Below, one piece after another: positions 44,502 through 54,252 of a stretch of 64,000 nt of DNA; position 1 is the first letter of the stretch, and each line of letters begins with the position of its first letter. This DNA is from Sphingopyxis sp. (GTDB taxonomy: Bacteria > Pseudomonadota > Alphaproteobacteria > Sphingomonadales > Sphingomonadaceae). A model generated the notes under the pieces. It did not search any database. It was not told where the DNA came from and saw only the letters and a program-made list of their open reading frames with translations. Location of the stretch: positions 1 to 64,000 of the forward strand of contig JAGHZY010000007.1 of the NCBI GenBank assembly GCA_017745175.1, given 5' to 3'. The position numbers and the translations under genes are program-made.

Positions 44502-45506
44502 ATGATGATGACGCCGGAATGGCTCGCCCACCGCTATGACGAGGGGCATGACGCCGTTCATTTCGTAAACGCACCGCGCGCGCTGCGCCGTTCGGTGCCA
44601 TTTCTGACCGACGAACATCTCGCGGCGACCGACGCTCCGGCGATATGGAAGCGTAGCGACGCGCTCGCCGGCGCGCACGGCGCGTCGCCGACGCATTTCA
44701 TCTTTCATTCGGCCTATTGCTGCTCGACCCTGCTCGCACGGGCTTTCGACATCCCGGGTGTCGCCCATTCGCTGAGCGAACCGCAGATATTGAACGATAT
44801 GGTCGGCTGGCGGCACCGCGGGGGCAATCCGGCAGAGATCGGGGCGGTCACCGACAGCGCGCTTCGGCTACTTGCACGCCCCTTCATCGAGGGCGAGGCG
44901 ACCGTCATCAAGCCGTCCAACATCGTCAACGGCCTCGCCACGGCGCTCCTGTCGATCCGCCCCGACGCAAGGGCCGTGCTGCTCCACGCGCCGCTACGCC
45001 TCTTCCTCGGGTCGATCGCCCGGAAAGGCATGTGGGGGCGGCTTTGGGTTCGCGAACTGCTTGCGCGCCAGCTCGCCGAGGGCATGATCGACCTCGGTTT
45101 CGAGTCGCGCGACTATCTGCTGCACACCGACCTCCAGGCGGCGGCCGTCGGATGGCTCGCGCAGCACCGCCTGTTCGGCGACATGGCACGGAAATGGCCC
45201 GAACGGATCAGGACGCTCGACAGCGAGGCGCTGGTCGCACGCCCCGGCGAAGCAATGACGGCGCTCGCCGGCCTGTTCGGCGTCGGACTGGCCGAAACCC
45301 GAATTGCGTCGATCGTCGCCGACGTCTTTGCGCGCGATTCAAAGAGCGGAAAGGTCTTTGCGAGCGGTCAGCGTGCGGCGGACCAGACAGCGGCCGAGAC
45401 GCTCCATGCCGACGAGATCGACAAGGTGAGCAGCTGGGCCGAAGCCGTCGCTGCATCGGCGGGCATCGACATGGCATTGCCAGCGCCGCTGCTCGGTCCG
45501 GGTTAG
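44502..45506 (+). CDS. P-loop sulfotransferase-like protein
   Basis: A 334-residue protein. The segment THFIFHSAYCCSTLLARAFD (64-83) resembles the 5'-phosphosulfate-binding loop of sulfotransferases (SxYCCST in place of RSGST). It is followed by SLSEPQILNDM, TVIKPSNIVN and AVLLHAPLRLFLGSIARKG, which parallel the PAPS-fold strands and the RDP-like segment. No TPRs or signal are present. Three ATGs (44502, 44505, 44508) are possible behind aaaggga. It lies between the hydroxylase and the TonB receptor; a role in the same modification pathway is inferred. The enzyme class is moderately certain, the donor is not. Confidence 0.65.
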   Translation: MMMTPEWLAHRYDEGHDAVHFVNAPRALRRSVPFLTDEHLAATDAPAIWKRSDALAGAHGASPTHFIFHSAYCCSTLLARAFDIPGVAHSLSEPQILNDMVGWRHRGGNPAEIGAVTDSALRLLARPFIEGEATVIKPSNIVNGLATALLSIRPDARAVLLHAPLRLFLGSIARKGMWGRLWVRELLARQLAEGMIDLGFESRDYLLHTDLQAAAVGWLAQHRLFGDMARKWPERIRTLDSEALVARPGEAMTALAGLFGVGLAETRIASIVADVFARDSKSGKVFASGQRAADQTAAETLHADEIDKVSSWAEAVAASAGIDMALPAPLLGPG

Positions 45507-45532
45507 AACCCCGGTCTCACAGGGCAGCCGGT

Positions 45533-45571
45533 AAAAAAAAGGGGCGGTCCGAAGACCGCCCCATCCTTTTT
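45533..45571. terminator. bidirectional rho-independent terminator
   Basis: A perfect 9-base stem ggggcggtc / gaccgcccc with a cgaa loop (45541-45562). It is flanked on the left by eight A (45533-45540) and on the right by ttttt, so it has a T-run on each strand. It serves the sulfotransferase-like gene (plus) and the TonB receptor gene (minus), which converge here. Confidence 0.9.
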
Positions 45572-45588
45572 CGTCCGATCGGTGCGGA

Positions 45589-48570
45589 TCAGAACTTGAA
45601 GTGCACCGACGCAGCGTAACGGCGACCGATCGTGTCGTACGTCGACGGATAGGTGTTGCCGCCGTTGAACGAGGTCGAACCGGCGCTCGAGCCGACGATC
45701 GGGGGCTTCTTGTCGAGGACGTTGAACGCCGACAGGGTCAGGTCAACATTGTCCGAGAAGGCGAAGCGCGCCGTCAGGTCGAAATAGTCATACGCCTTGA
45801 TGCGGTTGAAGTTCACCTGGCGGCCGACCAGATCGCCCTTGCCCGTGATCGTCCCGCTGAACAGGTTGCGCGACGCCGCGGTGAAGCCGCGAGCGAGATA
45901 GTCGTCGGCCTGACCTTCATACTTCATGCTGTCGATATGGCGCCACAGGAGCGAGATATCGATCTTGTCGAAGGAGAGGGTCGTGCGCTGGGTCCACGAG
46001 AACTCGGGCTGCAGCGAACCGACGGTCAGACCGTTCGAGATGCCGCAGTTCGTGCTGTAGTAGCCCGTGCACTCGCGGGCAAACGAGCCCGGCGACGCCT
46101 GGAACTTCGAGCTCATGGTATAGTTGCCAGCGAAGTTCAGCTGCAGTTCGGCGAAGCCCAGATCGGTGCGGTAGTTGACCGTGAGGTCGATACCGTCGGT
46201 CCAGAGGCGGCCGTTGTTGGTGAGCGGCGTCGGCAGACCCAGGATCGGGTTCGCCGCCGTCGAGGTACCGCTGAGACGGCCGTTGATCGCGTTACGACGG
46301 ATGCCCGTACAGGCCGGATCGGTCGCCGAAGCCGCGGTGATGTTACCGAAGCACGCCGCGATGACGTCACCCGGCGTCGCCGCCGTGATCGCATCCTTCA
46401 CCTTGATGTTGTAATAATCAAGGGTGACCGTGAGCCCGCTGATCAGATCCTGCGGGCGGAGCACGACGCCGAACGAGTAGGAGTCGGACTTTTCCGGGCT
46501 CAGGTTCGGGTTGCCGCCACCCGTCGAGTTCGCCTGACCGGCGCTCGGATTCTGGATCGCACCGATCGACGCAGCCGGCGCACCCTGTGCGATACAGACG
46601 GCACGAAGGTTGGCGTTGGTGGTCGGAGCCGCACCGGCGCAGGGATCAACCAGCAAGTTGGTCAGGCCCGTCGCCACCGGCGCGAACAATTCGCCGATGT
46701 TCGGGGCGCGAACCGCGCGCTGGAAGTTGCCGCGGAACTTGATCGCGTCGACCGGCGACCAGTTCACGCCGAACTTGTAGGTCGTCGCATTGAAGCTCGG
46801 GTCGCCAGCCGCGTCGATCTTGTACTTCGAATAACGGACGCCCGCTTCGAAGGTCAGTTCGTCGAAGAAGGGCTTGTCCGAAACGAGCGGCACGATGAGC
46901 TCGCCGAACGCTTCCTTGACGTCGAAACCACCGTTGAGCGGAAGGATCGCGCCGCCAGCACCGCCGAGTTCGCCCGGGATCGAAGCGAGGTTATCGGGCG
47001 CGCGCTGCGCGGTGTATTTGCGGTATTCGCCGCCAACCGCGAACGAAACCGGCTCCGATGCCCACGGCAGGGTCGCGCCGCCGAAATCGCCCGACAGGAC
47101 GCCATGGACCTGCGCCAGCGAGGTGCGGTTGACGATCGTGCTGGAGATGCCGCCAATGAACGCGCCCATTTCGGGCGTGATGCTGCCCGCGGGACCGAAC
47201 AGGTTGAGCGGAACGCAACCGTTCGCCGTGTTCTGGCAGGTCGTGGTGCTGGTCGCGTTCAGCGCCTGCTGGACGCGCGAGTTGGCGACATAGCCCGTAC
47301 GGGTTTCGGCATTTTCGCTTTCGCCATACGAACCATAGACGTCGAGCTTGAGCGAATCGGTGAACGCGTACTTCAGGCCGGCCGAATAGTCGAAGAAGGT
47401 CGTGACATATTCGCTGATGCGCGGCCCGAGTTCGACCGAGCGGCGATAGACCGTCTGCAGCGGAATGGCGGGGTTGTTGTCGCACGTCGGCCCCAGCGCG
47501 ATCCCGGCGAAGCCGCAAAGCTGGTTGCGGATCGTCGAGTTCAGATAGGGGTTTTGGCCGGGAACGGTCAGTCCGGCGGTGCCGAAGATACCCGAAGCCG
47601 CGATGATCGAGCTGACGCGGTTCTTCGAGAAGAGGCCGCGAGCATAGACTTCAAGCTTGTCCGAAACTTCGTAACGCGCCTTGCCGTAGAAGCTGAAGCG
47701 CTCGAACGGCGTCGTGTAGACGTTGAACGGGTTGAAGTTGAACGCGTTGTAGAAAGGCACCAGACTGCTACCATCGGGCGCGATCTGGAAATCGTCGGTC
47801 GCGGTCGAAATGCCGGTCGGCGACGAGGTGAACGAGTCACCCGAAGCCACGCCGGTCGCCGACGAAAGGGTGAACTCGCCGTAGGGACGCGCACCGAAAT
47901 AGAGCGGATCGGCTTCCTGATAGCTGAGCGCCAGCACGGCGTTACCGCGACCATCGTCGAAGTTCGCACCGAGAACGAGGTCGGCACGGAAGACGTTGGT
48001 GTCGCCCCGTTCGCTGATCTGTTCGCTGATGACGGCGTCAAGGCCGGCGAAATCCTGCTTCGTGACGAAGTTCACGACACCCGAAACCGCGTCCGCACCA
48101 TAGCTGGTCGAAGCGCCGCCGGTCAGGACGTCGACGCGTTCGATCAGCGCGACGGGGATGTTGTTGAGGTCGACGATGCCCGAGAAGCTCGACGGCGTGA
48201 GGCGCTGCGAGTCGAGAAGGACGATGTTCCGGTTCGCGCCGAGGCCGCGAAGGTCGACGCGTGCGCTGCCGACGGTGCCGTTGTTGACGTTGCCGCCAAG
48301 GTTCGGCGTCACGCCCGGCAGTTCGCGCAGGAGCTGTTCGGCGTTGTTGGTCTGGCGAAGCGCGACTTCGTCGGCGCCGATCACGGCGACAGGCGACGAG
48401 CTTTCGAGGTTCGGGTTACGAATGAGCGTGCCGGTGACGACGATTTCGGTGTTGGCGGCCGTGTCTTCGGCCGGCGCGTCCTGCGCATAGGCAGGAGCCG
48501 AAACCAGCGCGACGCCCATGACGAGCGGCGCAGCGCCGAGCTTCAGCTTGGAATATTGAGTTTTCTTCAC
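45589..48570 (-). CDS. TonB-dependent outer-membrane receptor
   Basis: A 993-residue precursor starting with GTG (48570), with aaggga 7 bases upstream. A signal peptide ending SAPAYAQ is followed by NTEIVVTGTLIRNP, a plug domain (QLLRELPGVTPNLGG, GLGANRNIVLLDSQRL, VDVLTGGASTSYGADAVSGVVNF) and a beta barrel ending in RRYAASVHFKF. The 264 bases upstream are AT-rich, as for a strong promoter, but I cannot place -35/-10 with confidence. It stands opposite three modification-type enzymes, which may act on its ligand or on a protein it handles. Confidence 0.92.
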   Translation of the reverse strand: MKKTQYSKLKLGAAPLVMGVALVSAPAYAQDAPAEDTAANTEIVVTGTLIRNPNLESSSPVAVIGADEVALRQTNNAEQLLRELPGVTPNLGGNVNNGTVGSARVDLRGLGANRNIVLLDSQRLTPSSFSGIVDLNNIPVALIERVDVLTGGASTSYGADAVSGVVNFVTKQDFAGLDAVISEQISERGDTNVFRADLVLGANFDDGRGNAVLALSYQEADPLYFGARPYGEFTLSSATGVASGDSFTSSPTGISTATDDFQIAPDGSSLVPFYNAFNFNPFNVYTTPFERFSFYGKARYEVSDKLEVYARGLFSKNRVSSIIAASGIFGTAGLTVPGQNPYLNSTIRNQLCGFAGIALGPTCDNNPAIPLQTVYRRSVELGPRISEYVTTFFDYSAGLKYAFTDSLKLDVYGSYGESENAETRTGYVANSRVQQALNATSTTTCQNTANGCVPLNLFGPAGSITPEMGAFIGGISSTIVNRTSLAQVHGVLSGDFGGATLPWASEPVSFAVGGEYRKYTAQRAPDNLASIPGELGGAGGAILPLNGGFDVKEAFGELIVPLVSDKPFFDELTFEAGVRYSKYKIDAAGDPSFNATTYKFGVNWSPVDAIKFRGNFQRAVRAPNIGELFAPVATGLTNLLVDPCAGAAPTTNANLRAVCIAQGAPAASIGAIQNPSAGQANSTGGGNPNLSPEKSDSYSFGVVLRPQDLISGLTVTLDYYNIKVKDAITAATPGDVIAACFGNITAASATDPACTGIRRNAINGRLSGTSTAANPILGLPTPLTNNGRLWTDGIDLTVNYRTDLGFAELQLNFAGNYTMSSKFQASPGSFARECTGYYSTNCGISNGLTVGSLQPEFSWTQRTTLSFDKIDISLLWRHIDSMKYEGQADDYLARGFTAASRNLFSGTITGKGDLVGRQVNFNRIKAYDYFDLTARFAFSDNVDLTLSAFNVLDKKPPIVGSSAGSTSFNGGNTYPSTYDTIGRRYAASVHFKF

Positions 48571-48834
48571 AGTGCAGTCCCTTGCTACTGATGGATGAAC
48601 TACCTGGACCCCCGACGCGACGGCAAAAGCCGGCACGTAAATGCCCTGATAGCGTGCGGGATGACTGCTCGTTCATCGCGAGTAAAGGAAATTCCCGCCG
48701 CTTTCCGTCGTTTCAAAGGCCATTGTGACGTATTTGCAACAAACGCGGAAAACAGTGAAATACAATATGCTGCGGCGCGTCATTCGCGACATTTTGTTTC
48801 ATCAGTTACGAAATATCATCGCGGAGGCGAAGAT

Positions 48835-49767
48835 CTAGCCGCCGATCGGCCCCGCCAGTTTTCCGGGATCGAGGCGCGCGCCGCGCCAGGTCAGCCCCCA
48901 ATGCATATGCGGCCCGGTCGCGCGACCCGTTCGCCCCACCGTTCCGAGCGGCTGCCCCTGCCGGACCCGGTCGCCGGCCTTCACGTCGAGCCGCTGGCAA
49001 TGGAGAAATGCGCTGCTGAGGCCCATGCCATGATCGATGATCAGCAGATTCCCCTCGAGGGTGAAGGGCGCGCTCGCCGCGAGCACGACGACGCCGTCGG
49101 CCGGCGCAACGAAGGGCGTTCCGGCCGGAACCGCAACGTCGGTGCCGCCATGATAGCTGCCCGGCTTGCCCTGATAGATGCGCTGCGATCCGAAGAAGCC
49201 CGACAACCGCCCCGTCACCGGCCAGCGGAATTTCTGCCGCCAGCCGTCGGACGCGACCTCCATATTACGCGCCGCAGCGATCTGCGCGAGTTCGGCGGGG
49301 CGACGACGCTCGAAATCGGCGTCGCTCGACGCGCTGCCGCGATAAGGCGCATTGATATGTTCGAGCCGCCAGCTGCCCGCAGCGACGGCGATCGACCGTT
49401 CGACCGTGCGCCCGTCGGCCAGCGTCGCGACGAGCCGCGCGCTGGCAGGAGCGTCGCGATCGAAGGCGATCAGGAAGCGGCCATCAGCCGCGACGGGTAT
49501 CGCCTTGCCGTCGAGCGTGAGCGCACGCGCAGCGCCCGGCACCTGCCCGACCATCACTGCACCCTGTTCGGCGAGGCCGACTAATGCGAAATCTGCGCGA
49601 ACCGGCTCGCGTAGCGGTGCAGGCGGAGAGGGCGACGGCGTGACGGACTGCATCGCCGGGCGCCGCGCAGGCCGGGCATCGGCCTCGCCGGCCGGAACGC
49701 CGCCGGCAGCAACGATCAGGAGCGCCAGCGCCGCGCCGTGCCGCGGCCAATCCCTTGCGGACATCAT
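48835..49767 (-). CDS. exported M23 family metallopeptidase
   Basis: A 310-residue protein with an N-terminal signal and Pro-rich linker. The C-terminal peptidase domain has GSYHGGTDVAVPAGTPFVAPADGVV (His and Asp zinc ligands) and GPHMHWGLTWRG (HxH). LytM-type peptidases cut peptidoglycan cross-bridges or activate amidases; all ligands are present, so it is probably active. Its ATG overlaps the stop of the DUF2093 gene by 4 bases, so it is translated as the third gene of xseA-DUF2093-M23. Confidence 0.92.
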   Translation of the reverse strand: MMSARDWPRHGAALALLIVAAGGVPAGEADARPARRPAMQSVTPSPSPPAPLREPVRADFALVGLAEQGAVMVGQVPGAARALTLDGKAIPVAADGRFLIAFDRDAPASARLVATLADGRTVERSIAVAAGSWRLEHINAPYRGSASSDADFERRRPAELAQIAAARNMEVASDGWRQKFRWPVTGRLSGFFGSQRIYQGKPGSYHGGTDVAVPAGTPFVAPADGVVVLAASAPFTLEGNLLIIDHGMGLSSAFLHCQRLDVKAGDRVRQGQPLGTVGRTGRATGPHMHWGLTWRGARLDPGKLAGPIGG

Positions 49768-49976
49768 GCCTTGCGCGCGGCGTCCAGTTCAGCCTGCACC
49801 GAAATCGCCGCCGTCGCATAGGGCTCCTGCCGGGCGACCGACCAATAGCGCAGTTCGTCGAGCCCGATCGGCGCCCCGCTGACCGCGCAGAGCACATGGT
49901 CGCCAGGCGCGAGGACGCGAAAGCCGTTCGGGCCGTACTGGAGGCGGGCGAGGCGATTGCGGCTGGCGATCAACAT
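49764..49976 (-). CDS. DUF2093 protein
   Basis: A 70-residue protein with the DUF2093 pattern: ARLQYGPNGFRVLAPGDHVLCAVSGAPIGLDELRYWSV and a short C-terminal helix. The family is found in alphaproteobacteria beside xseA and has no known function. There is no signal or membrane segment. It lies 75 bases after xseA and overlaps the M23 gene by 4 bases. Confidence 0.88.
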   Translation of the reverse strand: MLIASRNRLARLQYGPNGFRVLAPGDHVLCAVSGAPIGLDELRYWSVARQEPYATAAISVQAELDAARKA

Positions 49977-50051
49977 GATTTTCGGTCCATTCGATGGAAA
50001 TTTGCTGCCCCGACTATAACAGCATCGCGCCCTGCGACCACCCCCGGCAAC

Positions 50052-51476
50052 TCAAAAGAGCTCGCCCTGCCCCCGCCCGGGCTCCGCCGGCGGCGGCTTG
50101 CGCACCGGCCTGGGTGCCGGCGGTGATCCATCGCCGCCGCCGACCGCAACCGGCACCTCGCCGTCGGCAAACTGCAGCTGCAGCGTCCGGGCGGCGCGCG
50201 CCATGGCGGCGGTCGTGACAATCGCGCCGCCGCTATCGCGCACCATCGCATAGCCGCGCGACAGCAAGGCGCGCGGGTCGAGCGAGGTCAGCAGCCGTCC
50301 CAGCCCTTCGAGCAGCGCGCGATCGCGATCCCAGCGCCGCGCGAGCAAGGCGGGACGCAAGGCCGCCCCGCGCGTCGCGAGGCGTTCCGAAATCACCGTC
50401 AGCCGGTGCCGCTGACTGCGGTCGAGACGGTCACCCGCATCGTCGAGCCGCTGGCGCTGCGGCGCATAAAGCGCGTCGCGCTTCGGCAGATGCCGCGCCA
50501 ATGCGGTCAACCGCTCGCTCGCCAACGACTGGTGGCGGTTCACCGCACCGATGATCCGCCCGTTCCACGTCGCGAGCTGCGCCTGCAGCTCGGCACGAAC
50601 CGGGACAGCCATCTCGGCCGCCGCGGTCGGCGTCGGCGCGCGCACGTCGGCGGCATAGTCCGCCAGCGTGACGTCGGTCTCGTGCCCGACCGCGCTGATC
50701 GTCGGAATCCGGCAATCGGCGATCGCGCGCACGACGACCTCTTCGTTGAACGCCCACAGATCCTCGATCGACCCGCCGCCGCGCGCGACGATGACCAGAT
50801 CGGGACGTGGCACGGGCCCGCCGGGCGCGATGGCATCAAAACCGCGGACGGCATTCGCGACCTGCGCTGCGGCGCCGTCGCCCTGCACGAGCACCGGCCA
50901 GACGATGACATGCGTCGGGCAGCGATCGGCGAGCCGGTGGAGGATATCGCGGATTACCGCCCCTGTCGGCGAGGTCACCACGCCGATCGTGCGCGGCAGA
51001 TAGGGCAGCCGGTCATATTTGCGCTCGCGGTCGAACAGTCCTTCGACACCGAGCCGCGCCTTCAATTTTTCGAAGAGCAGCATCAGCGCGCCCTCGCCCG
51101 CGACCTCGAGCGTATCGACGACGAGCTGATATTTCGAACGCCCCGGATAGGTGGTGAGCTTGCCCGTCGCGATTACCTCGATCCCGTCCTCGGGCCGGAA
51201 GGCGAGCCGCCCCGCCTGCCCCTTCCACATCACCATGTCGATGAGGGCATTATCGTCCTTGAGCGCCGCATAAAAATGCCCCGAGGCCGCGCGCTTCGCG
51301 CCCGACAGCTCGCCGCGCACGCGCACGCGCGCGAAGCCGTCCTCGACCGTACGCTTGATTGCTGCCGACAATTGGCTGACCGACAGCGCGGGCGCATTGT
51401 CGCCGGGCGCAGCGTCGGCTAACAGCCGCGCTTCGGTGCCATCGTCGGACGCCGTATCGGGAAAAGGGACTGACAT
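50052..51476 (-). CDS. xseA: exodeoxyribonuclease VII large subunit
   Basis: A 474-residue protein. The N-terminal OB domain has [29 protein letters not shown]. The catalytic core has [33 protein letters not shown] and [27 protein letters not shown], all XseA signatures. With XseB it degrades single-stranded DNA in both directions. The start ATG at 51476 (complement 51474-51476) has an agga 5 bases upstream and lies inside the start codon of the divergent purD. Confidence 0.95.
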   Translation of the reverse strand: MSVPFPDTASDDGTEARLLADAAPGDNAPALSVSQLSAAIKRTVEDGFARVRVRGELSGAKRAASGHFYAALKDDNALIDMVMWKGQAGRLAFRPEDGIEVIATGKLTTYPGRSKYQLVVDTLEVAGEGALMLLFEKLKARLGVEGLFDRERKYDRLPYLPRTIGVVTSPTGAVIRDILHRLADRCPTHVIVWPVLVQGDGAAAQVANAVRGFDAIAPGGPVPRPDLVIVARGGGSIEDLWAFNEEVVVRAIADCRIPTISAVGHETDVTLADYAADVRAPTPTAAAEMAVPVRAELQAQLATWNGRIIGAVNRHQSLASERLTALARHLPKRDALYAPQRQRLDDAGDRLDRSQRHRLTVISERLATRGAALRPALLARRWDRDRALLEGLGRLLTSLDPRALLSRGYAMVRDSGGAIVTTAAMARAARTLQLQFADGEVPVAVGGGDGSPPAPRPVRKPPPAEPGRGQGELF

Positions 51477-52752
51477 GAATATCCTGCTGGTCGGATCGGG
51501 GGGCCGCGAACATGCGCTCAGCTGGCAGTTGGCACAATCGCCAAGCTGCGCCAAGCTCTATGCCGCACCCGGCAACCCGGGGATCGAACTCCACGCCGAA
51601 TGCGTGCCGATTGCCGCCGATGATCTCGACGGCCTGCTCGCCTTCGTCCGCGCGCACAGCATCGATTTCGTCGTCGTCGGCCCCGAAGCCCCGCTCGTCG
51701 CGGGCCTCGCCGACCGCCTTCGCGAGATCGGCATCCCGGCCTTCGGCCCGGGCGCCGCCGCCGCACGTCTCGAAGGCTCGAAGGGATTCACAAAGGATCT
51801 CTGCGCGCGCGCCGGCATTCCGACCGCCGGTTATGTCCGCTGTACCAGTGCCGACGAAGCTCTTGCGGTCCTCGACGGCTTTTCAATCCCGGTCGTGATC
51901 AAGGCCGACGGCCTCGCCGCGGGCAAGGGCGTGATCATCGCCGAAACGCGCGCTGACGCCGAAGCCGCGGTCGCGGATATGTTCGACGGCGCCTTCGGCG
52001 GGGCGGGCGCCGAGGTAGTGATCGAGGAATATATGACCGGCGAGGAAGCGAGCTTCTTCGCGCTCTCCGACGGCAAGGATGTGATCGCCTTCGGCAGCGC
52101 GCAGGACCATAAGCGCGTCGGCGACGGCGACACGGGGCCGAACACCGGTGGCATGGGCGCTTACAGCCCCGCACCGGTGCTTACCGCCGATCTCGAAGCG
52201 GTCGTGATGGACCGCATTATCCGCCCGACCGTCAACACGCTCGCCGCCGAGGGCACGCCCTATGTCGGTGTGCTGTTTGCCGGGTTGATGCTCACCGCCG
52301 AAGGCCCGAAGCTGATCGAGTATAATTGCCGCTTCGGCGACCCCGAATGCCAGGTGCTGATGATGCGCTTCAAGGGCGATTTCGCCGCGCTGCTCCACGC
52401 GGCCGCGAGCGGAACCATCGCCGCAGCCGAAGCGCCCGCCTTTTCGCACGACTATGCGCTCACCGTCGTGATGGCCGCAAGGGGCTATCCGGGGATCCCC
52501 GAAAAGGGCGGTGCAATCCGTCGCATCGCCGATGCCGAAGCGGGCGGCGTGCGCGTCTTCCACGCCGGCACCGCACGCGACGAGCGGATCCTCGTCGCCG
52601 CCGGCGGCCGTGTGCTCAATGTCACGGCAACGGGCAAAAGCGTCACCGAAGCGCAGGCCCGCGCCTATGCGGCCGTCGACAAGCTCGATTTCCCGAGCGG
52701 TTTCAGCCGCCGCGACATCGGCTGGCGCGAGGTCGCGCGCGAAGCCGGGTGA
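51475..52752 (+). CDS. purD: phosphoribosylamine--glycine ligase
   Basis: A 425-residue ATP-grasp enzyme beginning with the invariant [17 protein letters not shown]. It has [52 protein letters not shown] and [16 protein letters not shown], the PurD consensus blocks. It makes glycinamide ribonucleotide in step two of purine synthesis. The N-terminus fixes ATG 51475, with aaggga 5 bases upstream. Its start codon overlaps that of the divergent xseA by two bases. Confidence 0.96.
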   Translation: MNILLVGSGGREHALSWQLAQSPSCAKLYAAPGNPGIELHAECVPIAADDLDGLLAFVRAHSIDFVVVGPEAPLVAGLADRLREIGIPAFGPGAAAARLEGSKGFTKDLCARAGIPTAGYVRCTSADEALAVLDGFSIPVVIKADGLAAGKGVIIAETRADAEAAVADMFDGAFGGAGAEVVIEEYMTGEEASFFALSDGKDVIAFGSAQDHKRVGDGDTGPNTGGMGAYSPAPVLTADLEAVVMDRIIRPTVNTLAAEGTPYVGVLFAGLMLTAEGPKLIEYNCRFGDPECQVLMMRFKGDFAALLHAAASGTIAAAEAPAFSHDYALTVVMAARGYPGIPEKGGAIRRIADAEAGGVRVFHAGTARDERILVAAGGRVLNVTATGKSVTEAQARAYAAVDKLDFPSGFSRRDIGWREVAREAG

Positions 52753-52815
52753 CGGCGACTGGACGCGAGATATTTGGCCGCATAGGCTGAGGGAAACCCA
52801 TAAGCGGAGAAGATC

Positions 52816-53610
52816 ATGGCCTGGCTTCAGGAAAACTGGATTATCGCGGTCGTCGGACTTGTCGTGGCCGTCGTGCTGCTCTGGTGGCTGTTCGGGCGCT
52901 CCAAACCCGAAGCGGTCGCGCCGACGATCGTCGAACCGGCGAAGCCAGCCAAGCCGCTCGAACCGGCAAAGCCCGAAATCATTGCCGCCGAGCCCGCGCG
53001 CTTCAAACCACTCGAACCAAAGCCCCGGCCCGTCGCACCAACCGCGCCGCCGCCCGCGCCCGAACCCGCCGCCAAAGCGCTCCCGCCCGAACCGACCTCG
53101 GCTCCCGAAGCGGCGCCGCTCGTCAAGCCGGTAGCCGAGGCCGCGCGGCCTGCCCCATCGAGGCCCGCGACCAAACCGAAAGCCGCGCCCAAGCCCGCGA
53201 TGAAGAAGGCCGCCACCAGGGAACCGGCGGCGAAACCGACCGCGAAGCCCGCGGCGAAGAAGGTTGCTGCCAAGCCCGCGCCCGCCGAAACGGCGGCGGT
53301 CCCCGAGGAACCGACCGCAGCGCCGGCCGCGAAACCCGCTCCCGCAGCAACCACGGCCAAGGCGGATAATTTGCAACTGCTGAAGGGCGTCGGCCCCAAG
53401 CTCGTCGTGCTGCTCAATGGCCTCGGCGTCGCCAGTTTCCGGCAGATCGCCGACTGGACCGACGCCGACATCGCGCGGATCGATCCGCAGCTCGGCGCCT
53501 TCCAGGGCCGCATCGCCCGCGACAATCTTGTCGATCAGGCCGGCTATCTCGCGCGCGGCGACAAGGCCGGGTTCGAGGCGAAATATGGTGCGCTCGGCGG
53601 CGAGCTCTGA
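52816..53610 (+). CDS. membrane-anchored protein with C-terminal helix-hairpin-helix domain
   Basis: A 264-residue protein. Residues 8-28 (WIIAVVGLVVAVVLLWWLF) anchor it in the inner membrane. A long Ala/Pro/Lys linker (30-180, with repeated AKP, AAKP and KPA) leads to a helix-hairpin-helix domain (LQLLKGVGPKLVVLLNGLGV, then FRQIADWTDADIARID) similar to the 'predicted flap endonuclease-1-like' domain. The domain has no visible nuclease residues. DNA or RNA tethering to the membrane is possible. A ggagaag site precedes the ATG. It follows purD by 63 bases. Confidence 0.8.
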   Translation: MAWLQENWIIAVVGLVVAVVLLWWLFGRSKPEAVAPTIVEPAKPAKPLEPAKPEIIAAEPARFKPLEPKPRPVAPTAPPPAPEPAAKALPPEPTSAPEAAPLVKPVAEAARPAPSRPATKPKAAPKPAMKKAATREPAAKPTAKPAAKKVAAKPAPAETAAVPEEPTAAPAAKPAPAATTAKADNLQLLKGVGPKLVVLLNGLGVASFRQIADWTDADIARIDPQLGAFQGRIARDNLVDQAGYLARGDKAGFEAKYGALGGEL

Positions 53611-53646
53611 CCACAGGCGGCCACAAGCGTTCAGGACTTGACCGAT

Positions 53647-53686
53647 CCGCATTGACTGTATTAACTGCACAATACAGCCAATGCGG
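53647..53686. terminator. long stem-loop between convergent genes
   Basis: Left arm ccgcattgactgtatt (53647-53662) and right arm aatacagccaatgcgg (53671-53686) pair over 16 bases with one mismatch and an 8-base loop. It lies 36 bases after the HhH gene stop and 15 before the end of the convergent flavodoxin-like gene. No T-run follows. The inner ctgtatt-N8-aatacag also looks like a dyad operator. Confidence 0.5.
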
Positions 53687-53701
53687 TGAATGATGTCCTT
53701 C

Positions 53702-54187
53702 TCAGAAAATTCCGGCCGCAAGCCCCTCCGCCATGGCCGCGCCGAGGTCGCGAGCCTCGGCGAGGCGATCCGCTGCAATCGTCTTGGGCGCGAGAATCGC
53801 TTCGGGCGTCTGCGCGGCGGTGTTGACGATGACGGGATCGACGACACGTTTCAGCCGCCAGCCGGTTGCGATGCGGTCGAGCTGGCGCTGCGCATTCTCG
53901 CCGTCCGAGCCCGCGCAGATGATCGTCGCATAGGGACGCCCTGCGAGTTTTCCCAGGCATGGGTAATAGCAGCGGTCGAACATCTCCTTCATCGCGCCCG
54001 AGAGCGCGGCGAGATTTTCGGGGCCAACGAAAAGATAGCCCGCCGCAGCTTCCAGCAGGTCCGGCGTCACATCCTCCACCGCGACAAGCTCTGCCATTTG
54101 CGCGCCTTCGGCCGCGGCAGCCGCGAGCGCGCGGCTGCCGCCGGTTCGGCTGTGCCAGGCGATAAGGAGGTGCGGCGCGTCGGTCAT
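53702..54187 (-). CDS. flavodoxin-like NAD(P)H-dependent oxidoreductase
   Basis: A 161-residue protein with the flavodoxin fold: LLIAWHSRTGGSRALAAAAAEGA (phosphate-binding loop WHSRTGG), then YLFVGPENLAALSGAMKEMFDR and YATIICAGSDGENAQRQLDRI. It most resembles small FMN-dependent reductases of the flavodoxin/NADPH-FMN reductase group. The start is ATG 54187; the longer frame upstream runs into the alkylsulfatase promoter. It is divergent from that gene with 65 bases between. Its electron partner is unknown. Confidence 0.85.
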   Translation of the reverse strand: MTDAPHLLIAWHSRTGGSRALAAAAAEGAQMAELVAVEDVTPDLLEAAAGYLFVGPENLAALSGAMKEMFDRCYYPCLGKLAGRPYATIICAGSDGENAQRQLDRIATGWRLKRVVDPVIVNTAAQTPEAILAPKTIAADRLAEARDLGAAMAEGLAAGIF

Positions 54188-54252
54188 GCGCCGATGCTTG
54201 CCAAGCACCGGCTCGCGGCGCAAGCTGCCCCGACATATGGGGGAGACATGAC

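Noticed and set aside
45601-48591. 996-codon plus-strand frame opposite the second TonB receptor
   Set aside because: Antisense shadow with Arg/Val/Glu bias; the receptor on the minus strand has all expected blocks.
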